Under the pieces are notes generated by a model. That model had not been told where the DNA came from and made no database searches. It worked only from the letters and a program-made list of their open reading frames with translations. Of a DNA stretch of 64,000 nucleotides, positions 33,613 through 46,140 are shown piece by piece. Positions within the stretch are counted from its first letter, which is position 1, and every line of letters begins with the position of its first letter. The DNA lies in contig BQKZ01001375.1 in the NCBI GenBank assembly GCA_036244855.1, positions 29,709 through 93,708 of the forward strand, read 5' to 3'. The translations under genes and the position numbers were made by a program. Source of the DNA: Temnopleurus reevesii. Lineage: Eukaryota; Echinodermata; Echinoidea; Temnopleuroida; Temnopleuridae.

Positions 33613-36600
33613 GTGGTGGAATTTTACAGGTTTGACTAAACACACTGTGAGCAGAAGGGACACAGGACTTGAACAAAATAAACAACCGCAGTCAAGCATT
33701 CACAATAGCTTCGGGACCACATAAAGTCCCAAGTGCGACAATTGTCCATTACTTTTCCGCAGAATATCAAAGAAGGGTGACAATTTTTATTTGTGTCCAC
33801 CTAGCTATTGTTAATGCTTTGAGTGGAGGATGTTTACTTTGTCCCATGCCTTTGTTCCTTGTGCTCATAGTGAGAGAGATATTCTATCTGGCTGCATATA
33901 CGTATTCATTGATGACTGCATTCGATACGCATGCCCAAAACAAAACAATGATCTATTATTCATTATTTATTCGAAAACGAATGACTAAAGCAATGACATA
34001 AAAAGCTCCGTTTGTTCCATTTGCTGCATTCCTCTAGGGCTTTTTCATTTATATATTTTGTTGTAATAGATTATTACAATTAATTATTTTTTTCCAAAAG
34101 CAGCTCTGTAAACACTATGCCACTTATCAGCACGGCCTTTGTAAAGAGTACTTCATGTGTGTTTCTATTTTTAAGTATACTACCTGTTTGTACCAACTTT
34201 GTAAGTTTAACTCGTGATATAAAACGTGACCTGACTATTAAATCGTGAGAAGGAGAAGCGAGTGAAGTTTAGTTTTACGGTGAATATGGATTGATCATTA
34301 TAGAACATTTGAAGATTTACGCCAAATATGTTTTGGTCATTAGAAACATTTCTAGGCGAAATTGAAGAACTTTCTTGACATTTTATTTCTCCATTAATAT
34401 CATCGCAAATGTCAGCCTTCCAAGCTCCCCTATTGTAACTTGTTATCATGACACACGAGCAAAGTTTAAGAAAACATCAGCTTGGGAAGCGAATTGCATT
34501 GTATCATAATTTGCTTGTGTTTGCTTTATAATCAATATGAGATGGCGAAGACACATGTTGAATATAGGTGCTTTAACAATCACTTCGCAATGAAGCTTTA
34601 AAGAGAAATAGGTCAGGCGAAGGCCTGTCGGTGCAGTTTGAACTATTATTCAAAAACCCCTGCTCTTCCTTTTAAAACAGATTTAAATAGGAAACTCTGG
34701 CGATACTGTTAAAAGCTCAATATTGGCTATAAGCGCGCATGAACAAAGCAACGCAGGCGAACCGAAGTATACAGAAAGTCCCTTGTTTAAATTTGAGCGG
34801 AATAAAAGCGCGGGGAAAAGTTCAGATTACAACGTGAAAAGCTCAAACGGCAGGAGATAGGTGAAGTCAATAAATTCGATGAGAACAAAATAGAATGTAA
34901 AGTAACAAACACATCGATCTAGATAACCTCCTTCTAGGTCCCTCCGTCTTTAAGCCTATGGGAATGCCATGGATTATATAGCTGGGAAGATAAAACGCTT
35001 GTTGAAAGAACGGAAGTATAACTTTGTTCGTTTTCATGACTTCGGGGAAAAAATACAAGAGGGAGGAAGAGGTGGATACCTAAGTCATTAATCGATAAAA
35101 CGTATACACCACCCACACGTATACGGAACACCCGGTAAGGTTACCAGAAAGAAACTTAAAAGAAGAGTCTGAAAAGAATTGAAGAATATTTCTTCAACAA
35201 GAGGAAAAGAATCCGAAGGATAAAACAAAAAAAGTTTGAGAAAAATCGGACAAATATTTTTAGAAACATTGGCGTATGATGACATCACAGGTTAAAATGT
35301 CACTTTTTCTCAAAAAGGTTGTGATTTCTTCAAAACTTTAACTCTACAATATTTTCATTATGTAGATCTCTCATTCGTATGTTTACATTCATTAGTTTTC
35401 AAATCTAAACTAAATGTAATATATTATGTACACATAAAAAGTGTATGAAAATAAATGAATTTTGGTGAAGCAGTTCTTAAAATAAACTTTACCGTTTCCT
35501 GGACTACGAGAGAACTGAACCGATATTTTTTCATTGATAAAGGACATTTTTCACGTATAGAACTGGATTAAATTTTTAGAATTTAATTTTAGAAAATACC
35601 TTTTTATCATTATTTTGTTAAATCTCGGTAATAAACTAGCATATGCCCGATAACAAACAAACTATTGTCATGAACAAGAAATGATGCTAATATATTTAAC
35701 GGTTAAATTCAAATTTTCACCAAAAAAAAAGGATCAGTTAGAAAAAATCTACTCTAGTCTCGAAATGTATGCTAGATAATTATGTCATGATAAACATCCC
35801 CTATATTTCATATTTTCGAATCTTTAACAAAACTACATTTGGGCTTTAAAGGTAGAAAACTACATTTGCACACATTATGGTTATGCCTACAACTTCTTGT
35901 GTACCTCAAATATGTCAAAAGAACAACCGCTATGAAGTATTTTGGTCGAATGTAGTCCAGAATACTTAATTCAAATAAAAATTTATTTTATCATAATTCA
36001 TCTTCACACCAACGGTATCGCGATACTCCAAGCGCATTAACACATACACACACATAACCTTGTAATAAAAAGCACGTAAAGTATGCACTTCAAAACACTG
36101 CCACACCATGCGGATCCCGCACTGAGAGATACTCTTGCGCTATTGGTCAACGAGCGGTAAACGGCCGTTTTGAATTTTGAACGCATGGTGTAATAATTGG
36201 CCGGCTGCGAAATTCAAGTATTGTTGAAATAACTTGAAATACATCTAATATAGCCATCTTCGAGCTTACTTGATTGGCGATAGATTATGATCATTTATAC
36301 TCTTTATCGTAAATTCTTAAATAAATTCTTGGAATGTCAGATTTTAGCTCGCAAAAGTAGTATTCTATCTTTAATATATATATATATATATATTTATATG
36401 TCAACCTTAATATGTGCCAAATCGTCACCGTAAAAGGAAACCGAAATGAAAAAGGAAGAAACTTACACAATCTTTTTAGATCTGTTAGCAAGACAAATAT
36501 TGTATTTATTTCACTTCTTGTTTATATATCACATATATTGACATGTTTATCCCTCAGTAGGGTCTATAGAGTGATCCATCACATAAAAATGAATCTTTAA

Positions 36601-36629
36601 TGATCTAAAATATCTTTGCCTTCATCGTT
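33613..36629. other. Unassigned AT-rich stretch
   Basis: 3 kb with no gene recognised. The frame at 33669-34001 (110 codons) has no motif I know. A tttgagaaaaatcggacaaa motif near 35235 recalls family E but has no clear ends. A small AT-dinucleotide run lies just beyond it within 36374-36398. Confidence 0.4.
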
Positions 36630-36681
36630 AGGTGATAACGAGAATATAAAAACACTTGTTTTTTTATTCTCGTTATCACCT
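36630..36681. other. Near-perfect 52-bp hairpin
   Basis: The left arm aggtgataacgagaatataa pairs with ttattctcgttatcacct on the right, around a loop of about 7-10 bases. Flanking cttcatc/gatgatga pairs imperfectly and extends it. Could be a tiny MITE or a hairpin RNA precursor. Confidence 0.75.
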
Positions 36682-37377
36682 CTGATGATGACTCTGATGC
36701 TTATAAAGGCAAGAATGTTGTCCCCCTTCCTCCCAAAAACGAATAATTAAAAAACGCACAAACTCTAAAAGGCAGTAATTAAAGAGCTTACAATTGTTTA
36801 GTGATAAGTCGGATACTTATCATGAAACCGCTTTCTATTTGGTCAAAGACAATTCCGAAAGTTTACGGACAATTGTATATTTCGATTGCTATAAAGTACA
36901 TTGCTTTAACAAAAATTTGTTATAGTTCCATATTTATTTATGGCATGTAATTGGGACAAATCGAAACAAATAAACCAACACATCAATTTTAAAAAGCCAT
37001 TTAAGAGAAATTCACTTACTTCGCAGAAAAGACAATATACGTAATTCGTCAGCGTGTCTGAAACAGTCAAAGATGCGTGTTATGATGCCATTCATGATAT
37101 CTACCCTATATAGAAAATCATATTAACAAATTATATTGACATACGCCCGTTCGAGACAGTGGGCAAATAAATGAAATATAACAATCATATCCAAGAAAAT
37201 GATACTTAAAATAGACTTCTGGTATCGGGGAAATGGAGCAATACCGTTTCAAGGGAATACATATTGATTGAAAGAGAGTTCGATGATATGAAACCATTGC
37301 ACGTGAAGATAGAATTACATCGACATGTTTATTTAGAAGGAACATATACAAGTATAAATATTGTTCAATGTGCGTGG
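36682..37377. other. Unassigned stretch
   Basis: No gene recognised. Confidence 0.4.
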
Positions 37378-37660
37378 AGGCACCGTGGTGTAGTGGTTCT
37401 GACTCTTGCCTTTCAACCAGAGGTCCGAAGGTTCAAATCCCAACCTTCAGCAAGAAATTCATCCACATTGCAATGTACTTATTGTAGGTAAACAAAATGG
37501 TTACCTGGTTGGAATTAATCACAAGCTTATGCGCCTAATAGCTACACTGTTAAATCCAGGATAGGATAATGGTGTAAAGGTAGAGCGCTTAGAGAACTCT
37601 CAATAGTTGATAAGTATTATATAAAAGCCGTTCATTAATTATCATTACTATTATTATCAT
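37378..37660 (+). mobile_element. tRNA-derived SINE, main family
   Basis: A full head is visible (aggcaccgtggtgtagtggt, then gcctttcaaccagagg and aggttcaaatccca), then cagcaagaaattcatcc. The ctgcactcaaccc block is decayed. The 3' part is gagcgcttagagaactctc to an ATTATC-type tail. A small deletion joins the B-box region to the cagcaag block. Confidence 0.8.
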
Positions 37661-37960
37661 GAATATCTTACATTTCCACATATACATACTTTCCCAAACT
37701 AGGATGGATATTTAAATATTCTACCAGGATCGAATTAATTTGCGGCAAGTTTTAGTCATCAAACATGCCGAACAAAAAAAGATAGCAATAACGTTGAGGT
37801 AATTTTGCTCTTTACCAGTTAGCATCATAACCGATTAAAGTTATCATATTGTTTTAACCCGGTAATTTGGATTGAGAGTTAATCGCCTGTTAAGCGTGCT
37901 CTGCTAAACGAACTACAAAACAGTTGTTTTAAACCCAAATGTCATAGCGTGCGTTTTTGC
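37661..37960. other. Unassigned stretch
   Basis: No gene recognised. Confidence 0.4.
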
Positions 37961-38125
37961 CGGTGTCGCAGCGGATTTGGACCTGGTACTTTGGTTCCCA
38001 ACTTCAGTTCTCAACAGGAATTGGGTCGTCTGGTATTTTTGTTCCGCGGAACCATTCTGCTGCTCTTTTCGGCCCGAAATTATATTCCAAATCAGTTAGT
38101 TTTGTTCCCCTAAAAATTCTCAGTC
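37961..38125. mobile_element. Family K fragment
   Basis: cggtgtcgcagcggatttgg and aaccattctgctgctctttt, followed by gttttgttcccc, match in order the reverse complement of the right-hand part of the element at 7296-8055. Only one end is present. Confidence 0.6.
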
Positions 38126-38960
38126 ATTAATTACTTTTTTGTGATTTGATAAATATGGTAAAAACTTGAAAACTTGAAACTTGAAAAATGAATGTCATTT
38201 TCAAGAAATTAGATTTATTTTAAACAGCAAATATATTCCATCCGAAATACAATTCAACCATCACTTACAACTTTTACGGGCAGGTGTCAACACTAACTTC
38301 GAACACATAAACGAATTATATGTCCAATGTCACAACATACCTACGAGAGAAAGGGAAAGGATGTGAAATTGGGGGCAATCAAATAAAGAAGACGTAGTAC
38401 CAATATCAGTTATGTTGAGTGTGTAGTTTTGATATCACGTTTTGGGGAAAAGCAATACCCAAAAGCCAAATATTAAAAAAGCTGGACCACTTTAGCGTGG
38501 TTTCGATTAGGTCTTCATGGCTCGAATGATGACCAAGACACTTGTATATGACCTGTATTTTTCAATTGCTTAATGAGACATAACGGGGTGTTGCTAGAAC
38601 ATTGGGATCAATTGCAAATAAATTGCCAACTTGATGCAAAATGATACGCGTATCTTCATTCGTGCATGGTTAGCGCTCTTTACCAGACTCGCATGGAACG
38701 ATGATTTTGATTGGGGCGTTCGGATCAACTGTAAATTTCGATTTCATCGCAGGTTTCTATATAACAATGCAATGGATTGCATTGTCTTGTTAAATAACTA
38801 TTCAATAGGAATGAAGACAATCACAATAGAATGATATTAAAGGTTTCGATTTTGTATCTATGCACATCAAATTTAGTGTCAGCAAAACATTATTTTACAA
38901 ACGTTTCGGAGCGGTCCATGCAGATGTGGAGACCGAAATCCATTTATGTACTGCCCCTCC
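38126..38960. other. Unassigned stretch
   Basis: No gene recognised; open frames of about 60 codons look random. Confidence 0.4.
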
Positions 38961-38964
38961 CTTT

Positions 38965-38967
38965 GTT

Positions 38968-39012
<45 letters not shown>
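38965..39012. repeat. (CT)n microsatellite
   Basis: Uninterrupted CT run. Confidence 0.85.
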
Positions 39013-39017
<5 letters not shown>

Positions 39018-39109
39018 ATCTATCTCTCTTTATTTAACTCCTGCTCTTTCTCTTACTATTCATTTCATTCTCTTTCTCCCGTTTAATCCCGGATAACACA
39101 CGTACATTC

Positions 39110-39240
39110 ACAAATACAATACACACACACACATACTAATAACACATATTCCCCTTCTTGACTCACGAAAACTCACGCACATAATCCAGACACACAAATT
39201 AGGCACGAACACCTAAGCACACACATCCGCACACAATTCA
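39110..39240. repeat. Weak (CA)n tract
   Basis: Short CACA runs with interruptions. Confidence 0.55.
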
Positions 39241-40597
39241 CTTATATTTTGATCAAAATCATCTTCATTACCTCGGCGTCCTTGTTACGTCTTCTCTCCT
39301 TTGTTCAATATTCCATTAATGAAATTCATTAATGTAATTCATTTCACATTTGTCTCCTCACCTACATCCTACCCTTCCGGCCGTTTGTCATTTCTCTACA
39401 TCATGTACATTGAACACCTCTTTCTTCTCCTCTTCTGTAAATTTCTAATCTATTTTTTTTTTTTCGCGTAACCTTGCCCCGAACCATTTTCTCGCTCCTA
39501 TCTCATATCTTTGCCCTTTTACATTTCATATCCTTTTGTCATTTCCATCACAACAGCACAACCTATGTTGTCACCTTTTTTTAAATATCCCCGAAAATGC
39601 AACATGATCCGTGTGATCAACAAGACACACACACGCTATCATTTCCAATAAAGGCTTCAACCGCGTGGTCTGCGCATGTACAGGAAATCAAATCTTGCAC
39701 GCCGGAAAGGGAGAGAATAAGGCGGGCGCGAATTCTGCCGACCGGACTTTAGAACCGTTAAGTTATCGTGACAATAGTTTATATTTATAGCACTATCTTT
39801 GACTAACCCGAGCCAAGGGAAGTACATTGAACAGAAGAATCTCATCAAAAGCAAAATCGAACAAAAGGGGAGGGTGTTTTATGAGTTTGTAATACACTTC
39901 AGTTTGCTTTTAGGAACGGATGTCATAAATTGGGTGTCATAACTCAACTGCCCGGTTATATTTTTGGCGGGTTTATAAATGTTATATGAGAATCGTATAA
40001 AATTGATCGCCTGCGGCTATTCACCTTTGGACGGTATACTTAGACAGAGCCTGGCAAAATTGAGATGTCATTTTTATATCCTTCTTTTCCTGGCACCATT
40101 TTTATGATCTAATCTGTTAGGTTGAATTTAGGGGAATTTTTGTTAGGTAGTGTAATCATATACAATATTAATTATATTCTGCGACCTATAGCTGTCTGAC
40201 AATCAGACGGCACAGCTTTTTTTTATTATGAAGGAAAATATTTATTTAAGTGTAATTATCTGTTTTGTTTTACACATTTTTATATCACAAAACGAATGTA
40301 GTACATAAAAATGTACATTTGTTTTAAAGGATCGTCGTAATTCATTGGTTAATTTCTTTTACTTTTTGTTTTAATTCACCTTTTATTATTTTGGTATGTC
40401 ACTGTATTTCCTTTTTATTTTTTTGAAGGAATAGAATCATAGTCCAATAAAACAAAAAAAAATATTGTACTATATTCTGCTCATTTCATAGCTTCTGTCT
40501 CCGTTATGAAATGCAATATAATATACCCATTTAAAACGATTTTTTCATCACAAGACATTACATTCGAAAAATAAGTACCTTTAGACGTCAATGTATT
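39241..40597. other. Unassigned stretch
   Basis: No gene recognised. Confidence 0.4.
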
Positions 40598-40840
40598 ACA
40601 CTCTTAAAATCATTTGCCCAACATATAAGTTATTATGAGTCCGATCAACATTGGGTAATTTTATGCCCCAATTGGGTATTTTCTCCCCAACATTTGCCCA
40701 ATTTTAGGAATTATGTACTACACATGTGGTAAAATTTTGTAATAATATACCCAATTTTCGTTTGCCCAAATCATGAGGGTTCGTATGTGTCCACTGGGTA
40801 ATGAAATTACCCAACTTTTACCCAATAATTTTAAGAGTGT
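40598..40840. mobile_element. Foldback element, family F
   Basis: Left end acactcttaaaatcatttgc and right end aataattttaagagtgt are inverted. Inside, ttgggtaa / ttacccaa and tttgcccaa motifs repeat in both orientations. About 243 bp, non-coding. F-like segments occur at 59483-59646 and 60213-60437. Confidence 0.75.
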
Positions 40841-41556
40841 AGATTATGCATGTAAAGAAAGGTGGATAAGAGTTATTCCATTCAATGAATAGAAATTGCA
40901 TCGTTTTGAATTCCCATTATGCATTCTCAGAGGACTATCATCACAAATAATTTAATTTATCCTTTAATCTAAAATCCATTCGGTATCGTAAGATCATTTT
41001 GATCTCAGAAATATTCATGTTTTTAAAAAATTACTTGTCACCCATTTCAGAAACAGAAAAAATAGATTCTCCAAAAATGATGTGGAAAAAGAGCTCAGGT
41101 ACTCTAAATTATCTTTTTTGCTTGAATGTGTTGTGCTTCTCTTTATTACAAATATAGAAAATAGACGTAATATTACCTCAGAAAACATTACAAACTCCAT
41201 TTTAAATCATAGACGTAATAAGAGATTTAGAACGTTTCATTTGCGTTATAGAAACGTTATCTAACTATATGATAGATTTACTTGCACCGTATAACTAAAG
41301 ACAATGAAGGAACTATATTTTGTTGGTTTTATTCGCCCACAGCTGTAAAACGATCCACGTGCAAGTCTGTTCATCTGGGCACTATTATATCTTTTTAAAA
41401 AGGCAAACCTAATTTGATTTTTAAAAAATAATCATCTGTCCAAAAATGGTTCCAATACCTCAAATAAGACTTACAACATCATATTCATATCCATGGACTA
41501 TTAAGGCGTTAATCTTACAAGGTCCTAAATACAATCAAATCACGCAAATTCCTATA
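40841..41556. other. Unassigned stretch
   Basis: No supported gene. The region 41030-41264 is open for about 60 codons on both strands but has no recognised motif. Confidence 0.35.
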
Positions 41557-42294
41557 AAGGTTGACTCATACCCTTGCACTTTTAACAGCAAACGGCGTTC
41601 TGTTTACGCGGGATAAGGGGCGAAAACGCTTGCACCACGCTGAAGGCGTTCGTCTAGCGCTAGACTTAAATACTTAATCGTTAGCATCAGCTAAGCGTCG
41701 TTCTCCAGTATGAATACAAATGTGGAAGTCTGCCTTTAATTGGGCTGCAACATTAGAAGCTCACGTATTTATAAGAAAGCGAAGACGCGTGCATCACGCT
41801 TAAAGGCGTTCGTCTAGCGCTCGACTCACGTAAATGTTAGCATGGTTCCTCAGTATGAATACCGGACAAAATTCAGATTGGATTGGTTTTATTTTCCTCA
41901 CAGTTAAAAGCAACTCAAATTTCACAGAAAATAAATTGAAATGATTAGATATAGAACTGAAAATAAGTACCAAGATAAATAATTGGAACATTGATAAAAT
42001 TCGCGTTGGAGAACTCTATTCAGGACCATTAAGATAATGGCTCTGTTTTTTCTGGATGTCCAAGACGATATCTTTGAACACAAATGTGTAAGCCGACCTT
42101 TAATTAGGCTGCAACATTCGAAGTTCACTTATTCATAAGGGAGCAAATACGCTTGCACCACGCTGAATGCGTTCGTCTAGTGCTCGCCTCACATAAACGG
42201 TAGCGTCGTCCCTCAGTATGAATGCAAATGTGTAAGTCTGCCTTTAATTATGCTGCAACATTAGAAGCTAACTTATTCATAAGATGGCACCCCA
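41557..42294. repeat. Tandem array of short family A-type units, interrupted by an insert
   Basis: The first unit has family A-like ends (taaaggttgactcatac / tggaagtctgcctttaa). The block ctttaattgggctgcaacat recurs at 41736, 42099 and 42241. Units also share aaggcgttcgtctagcgct and cctcagtatgaat. The spacing is about 142-146 bp once an unrelated 216-bp insert (about 41863-42078) is removed. Confidence 0.7.
41863..42078. mobile_element. Insert interrupting the tandem array
   Basis: AT-rich segment breaking a repeat unit between cagtatgaatac and caaatgtgtaag, where the other units are continuous. No terminal repeats or target duplication are obvious, so its nature is unknown. Confidence 0.5.
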
Positions 42295-42522
42295 ACCCAA
42301 ATCAATTCATCAAAAGCTGAATGGGTGAGAAAGGTAAGTGCTATGATGTAAATTCACTCTCATTCAGGCAAAGCTCTTGACCTTTGTCACGGTTCTCAAT
42401 CGAAAGGAGTCAATCGACGAACACTCGCAAGATAAAGAAGAAACACTTATTACCTATCGAAAACACAACCTAAAGCGTTCAAACCGACAACTTCTAATAG
42501 ATTTCCGCCAACATCGGCGTCC

Positions 42523-42776
42523 TAAAGGGCAACTCACACTTTTTAGTTTTTAGCCTGCGTCGGTCCAGCCGTTTTTATTAGATTAAAAACATTCCCGAAC
42601 GCTCGGTATACGCTGGCCAGACGGTGGACTGACGTTGGGCTTGCGCTTAAGGAGCGAACGCCGATCATTAGTCCGCTGTAAAACATGCGTCTTTGTGCGC
42701 CCAGGTAGTGCTTTTAATTTCTAAATATACTGGGCCAACACAGGCTAAAAACGCAACGTTGTGAGTCGGCCTTTAA
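42523..42776. mobile_element. Foldback element, family A, copy 3
   Basis: Left end taaagggcaactcacact, right end gttgtgagtcggcctttaa. Inner gtggactgacgttggg pairs with cattagtccgctg. Confidence 0.8.
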
Positions 42777-43547
42777 TGTTTGGCGCCATTTTTAGACTCT
42801 TTAAAAGTCATCGCCTGACGAAAAATGAACGATTCGCGTTGACTTTGAGCGATGCAAATGAAAACGTTTCGGTTTCGTTAACGAGTCATTAGGGAGCTGG
42901 GAGGAAATATGCGATAAACTATAGACCTCCCTTAGGAGTTAGATGGAAAAGTCTCTGGGAGGAATGCATTCAAATATTCATGATATTATGAAGTGTCTGG
43001 GGAGACTGTGCATTATCGTTAATGCCCTGTAGACATCAACTGCCAAAATAATACAGTAATGGAGTGATAACATTTTTATGTATTCAATGAAGAGCGCTAA
43101 TTGGGACACTTTCGGCAGATTCCAGACAAAGGAATTGCCCGCAGCTTTATATCAAGATTTCCATTTGAAATGGTAAAACGCTTTCAATGCTGATGATTTT
43201 AACCCCAGGGTAAGAATTTTGAATGAGTTATCAAAACATTTGAAAAGATAATGGACAATTTTTAGCAGACAATATTTGTTTAACAGTCCAATGTTTCAAT
43301 ATACTTCTCTAAAGCAAGTGAACAAACTCTCATTGTTTGTCGTTTGCAAAGCTATTCTTAGTATTGATATTTTGATTAGCATGCAATTAAAATCAACCAT
43401 TTATGAACAATCAATTATGCAGAATATGATCACTGACAATGCTGTTGGGTCTCATAATTATCATAGAAATAATCAGAGGGAAAATATGAAAACAGATATT
43501 TTTTCACTAAGTTCATATCTTCGTTAGACAGCATACGCGTAACAGAC
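42777..43547. other. Unassigned stretch
   Basis: No gene recognised. Confidence 0.4.
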
Positions 43548-43665
43548 TTAAAAGGAAACCAATCCCTGGAATTTGACGATTTTGCTCAACATTTAACAGT
43601 TTGTTCATCTGACTTTTCTTATTCAATGGGAGCACGATAAATCCAGGGGTTGTTTCCCCTTTAAA
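43548..43665. mobile_element. Foldback element, family E, short deletion derivative (about 118 bp)
   Basis: Left end ttaaaaggaaaccaatccct and right end ggggttgtttcccctttaa, with attcaatgggagcacgat inside. Only the outer parts of the arms remain. TTAA at both edges, as in the two larger copies. Confidence 0.8.
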
Positions 43666-43779
43666 ATGACAACGGTCACTCTTACTTACCACTTACTTAT
43701 CTTTATTTGTTACCGAATGTAAATATTTTGCATGCATAGATTTTGTATCTAGTTAAGACGTGCATTACTGCATCTTAAA

Positions 43780-44140
43780 GCCATTGTTTAACATTGTTTT
43801 CATTTTAAAAAAATATCAACTGCCAGATGATAGCGGTTATCTGAAAGATTGATGGTGCATATCAACTAAACTGGGAAAATATCAGGCTTTAAAATCAACG
43901 TTTAGTGCTTTAATATATGGCGTAGATAATCCAGAAGGATTGATAAACGCCCCTAAACCTCAACAACAACATTTAAACAAACGAAAATGTAAAACGTCGC
44001 CACCATATAATAGGCTTTGTACTGGAATTAATGCGTGGGTCCTACGCTTTAATTCAATGGTCATAGATATCTTGATAGTGCATGTATAACTTTCTTTATT
44101 TTTGCATCCGCTGTTGATTTTTCGTCTATCTGAATATATT
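43780..44140 (+). repeat. Dispersed repeat family J, copy 2
   Basis: Same block order as 14535-14803 (tatcaactgcca, aaaatcaacgtttagtgctt, cttgatagtgcatgtataa, ctttctttatttttgcatcc, gtctatctgaat). About 100 extra bases lie in the middle (about 43925-44045). Confidence 0.65.
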
Positions 44141-44469
44141 TAGAGAGGACAGACAGCTTTGTTTGAAAGATTTTTAAATTGTGCAACTGCAAATTTAAAC
44201 AGTGTCTTTACGATAATTACACAGAAATGACTTGCATACATAGGCCTACTACTTGAGAAATATTCTATTCATTATTATCAGAAAGAAAAATAAACACCAT
44301 CCGTAAATTGCATAGACAAGGACATCACTTACTTCGCTCTTAAATTGCTATTCTAAATCACAGTCGCCTTGGACATTGCGTCTCCTAAATTTCATAAGAA
44401 ACACACCGACGTTGATTCATTCACTAATTTAACATCTACGCAAGATAACTTGCCAATATAGGAATATTA
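44141..44469. other. Unassigned stretch
   Basis: No gene recognised. Confidence 0.4.
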
Positions 44470-44720
44470 ACTCGCCTTTCAACTAGAGGGACGTAGGTTC
44501 GAATCCTACCCATGGCAGCAATTTCATTCAGCAAGAAATTTATCAGTATTGTGCTGCACTCAACCCAGGTGAGTTGAATGGGTACCGGTAGGAAGAAATT
44601 CCTTGAATGCAGTGAGCGCCGAATGGTAGCCATGCTATAGCCGGGTAATAATGCACAGAGCGCTTATAAACACTTCGTATTAAGCGCTATATAAATGTTG
44701 TGTATTGTTATTATTATTAT
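44470..44720 (+). mobile_element. tRNA-derived SINE, main family, subfamily 2, 5'-truncated
   Basis: Begins inside the head (ctcgcctttcaactagaggg), with B-box-like aggttcgaatcctaccc and ctgcactcaacccagg. The body has the subfamily 2 segment aatggtagccatgctatagc, shared with 59954-60190, and the 3' part gcgctatataaatg with an ATT tail. Confidence 0.85.
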
Positions 44721-45099
44721 AAAGTAAAAGTAAATAAACTGGATAAGTGTCATATATGCCTATATATCACATCACGCCCAGAATTATGACAACTTCGGAA
44801 AACTATCGAACGTGTATTTTTTTTCTATAGACTGGTTTCATATCTACTACAGATATCATATAATGTATCACGTCAAAATCTAAAGCTCCTACAAGTCAAT
44901 AGTTTTGTTCTCGTGTCCAATGCAGTGACAAAAGCATTTACATGTAGAGATGATGAACAGCAAATTACACTAACAACCCAACTATTGCTTAAATTTAAAC
45001 CCACATATTCAAAATTTCGCCATAAGTTAGACACGCTTTATCTAATAGATGTGCAGTATATTAATAAATGCTATCGATATTACCCGTACTAATATACTT
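44721..45099. other. Unassigned stretch
   Basis: No gene recognised. Confidence 0.4.
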
Positions 45100-45202
45100 T
45101 CATGACCACCACCAATATCATTATCGTCATCATGGTCATCATTATCATCACCACTATCATCAATATCATCATCCTCCTCTTCATCACCATCATCACCGTT
45201 CA
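45100..45202. repeat. (CAT/ATC)n microsatellite
   Basis: Imperfect triplets; the His-rich frame is repeat translation. Confidence 0.8.
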
Positions 45203-45989
45203 AATTTTTATTTAAAAAAAATGCAACGCGATATCATTTCACCAGGGGAACTCGAGATGCTGCAATGACAGAATGGATTGAAAAAAAATTGTTTCTGCGG
45301 CAACATCATCTGCTAACGATTTATTACCTGGCATAAATGCATGATAAATGGATATATCGAAATCAAATCCACCAGATAAGAAATTAAATCACACATTTTC
45401 ATGGATTTTCTCAAAAAGTGCGTGAGTGTATGATCTATTACATCTCTCAAGCTTGGAAGATTGTTTGAGATGATTGATCAGTATGTTTTGCGGTAGCTGT
45501 GAATAAATAACATGGCACGAAAAACAAGGACAGGTGAATGTGATCTGAGTCTGCGCACTAATGGTTTTTTTTTTTGTTGTTGTTGCGGTTGAAGTGAATT
45601 GAGGGTTGATTTGCAATAAAATGGCGATATTGACGCGCGCCAATCAGCTGTTACTATAGAGATCAATTATTCTAGGAACACCCTCGTATGATTACACGCA
45701 TTTTCTTATTTGTTTATTTAGTTTGGTTTAAGGGTACTAACAGCATTACATCATGCAACCCTGTCTTTTATATTTTGTTGAGATTTATCATTCTTGAAAT
45801 TTAGAGCAAGCTCTGATTCTCAATTTCAAATAATTTGGAGTTCAAAACATATACACATATCTAGTCATTTAGGGTGAGGTATATCTTCAGAATACACAGT
45901 CATAGAAAATGTATAATTATGTAGCTCTGAGCGCCCTGAGCATCTAATCAGGATGACAGGTTGGTTATATAAGATCATTAGCATTATTT
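45203..45989. other. Unassigned stretch
   Basis: No gene recognised. The segment 45928-45975 (gagcgccctgagcatctaat, then ggttatataag) may be a decayed SINE 3' end. Confidence 0.35.
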
Positions 45990-46140
45990 ATATAATATTG
46001 GATGACAATAAATGGAATACCAGGGAATATTGCACGAGTTAGGGTAATAATGCACGAATCGAAGATGCGTGCAATATTGGCCCTAACGAGTGCAATATTC
46101 CCGGTATTTCATGAAATGAAGCCATCCAATATAATTATTA
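45990..46140. mobile_element. Foldback element (family M)
   Basis: Left arm tataatattggatgac...ataccagggaatattgcacg and right arm gtgcaatattcccggtattt...gccatccaatataattatta pair over about 65 bp. The centre is gcacgaatcgaagatgcgtgc-like. Non-coding. Confidence 0.75.

Noticed and set aside
33669..34001. 110-codon frame with hydrophobic stretches as a membrane protein
   Set aside because: No family motif, no conserved context, and AT-rich DNA readily gives such frames.
35140..35300. Possible fourth family E copy (aaaaatcggacaaa, gatgacatcac)
   Set aside because: No TTAAAGGGG-type ends and no second arm could be found.
41015..41264. Overlapping 60-codon frames on both strands that first suggested a retroelement
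   Set aside because: No reverse transcriptase or endonuclease motif could be found.
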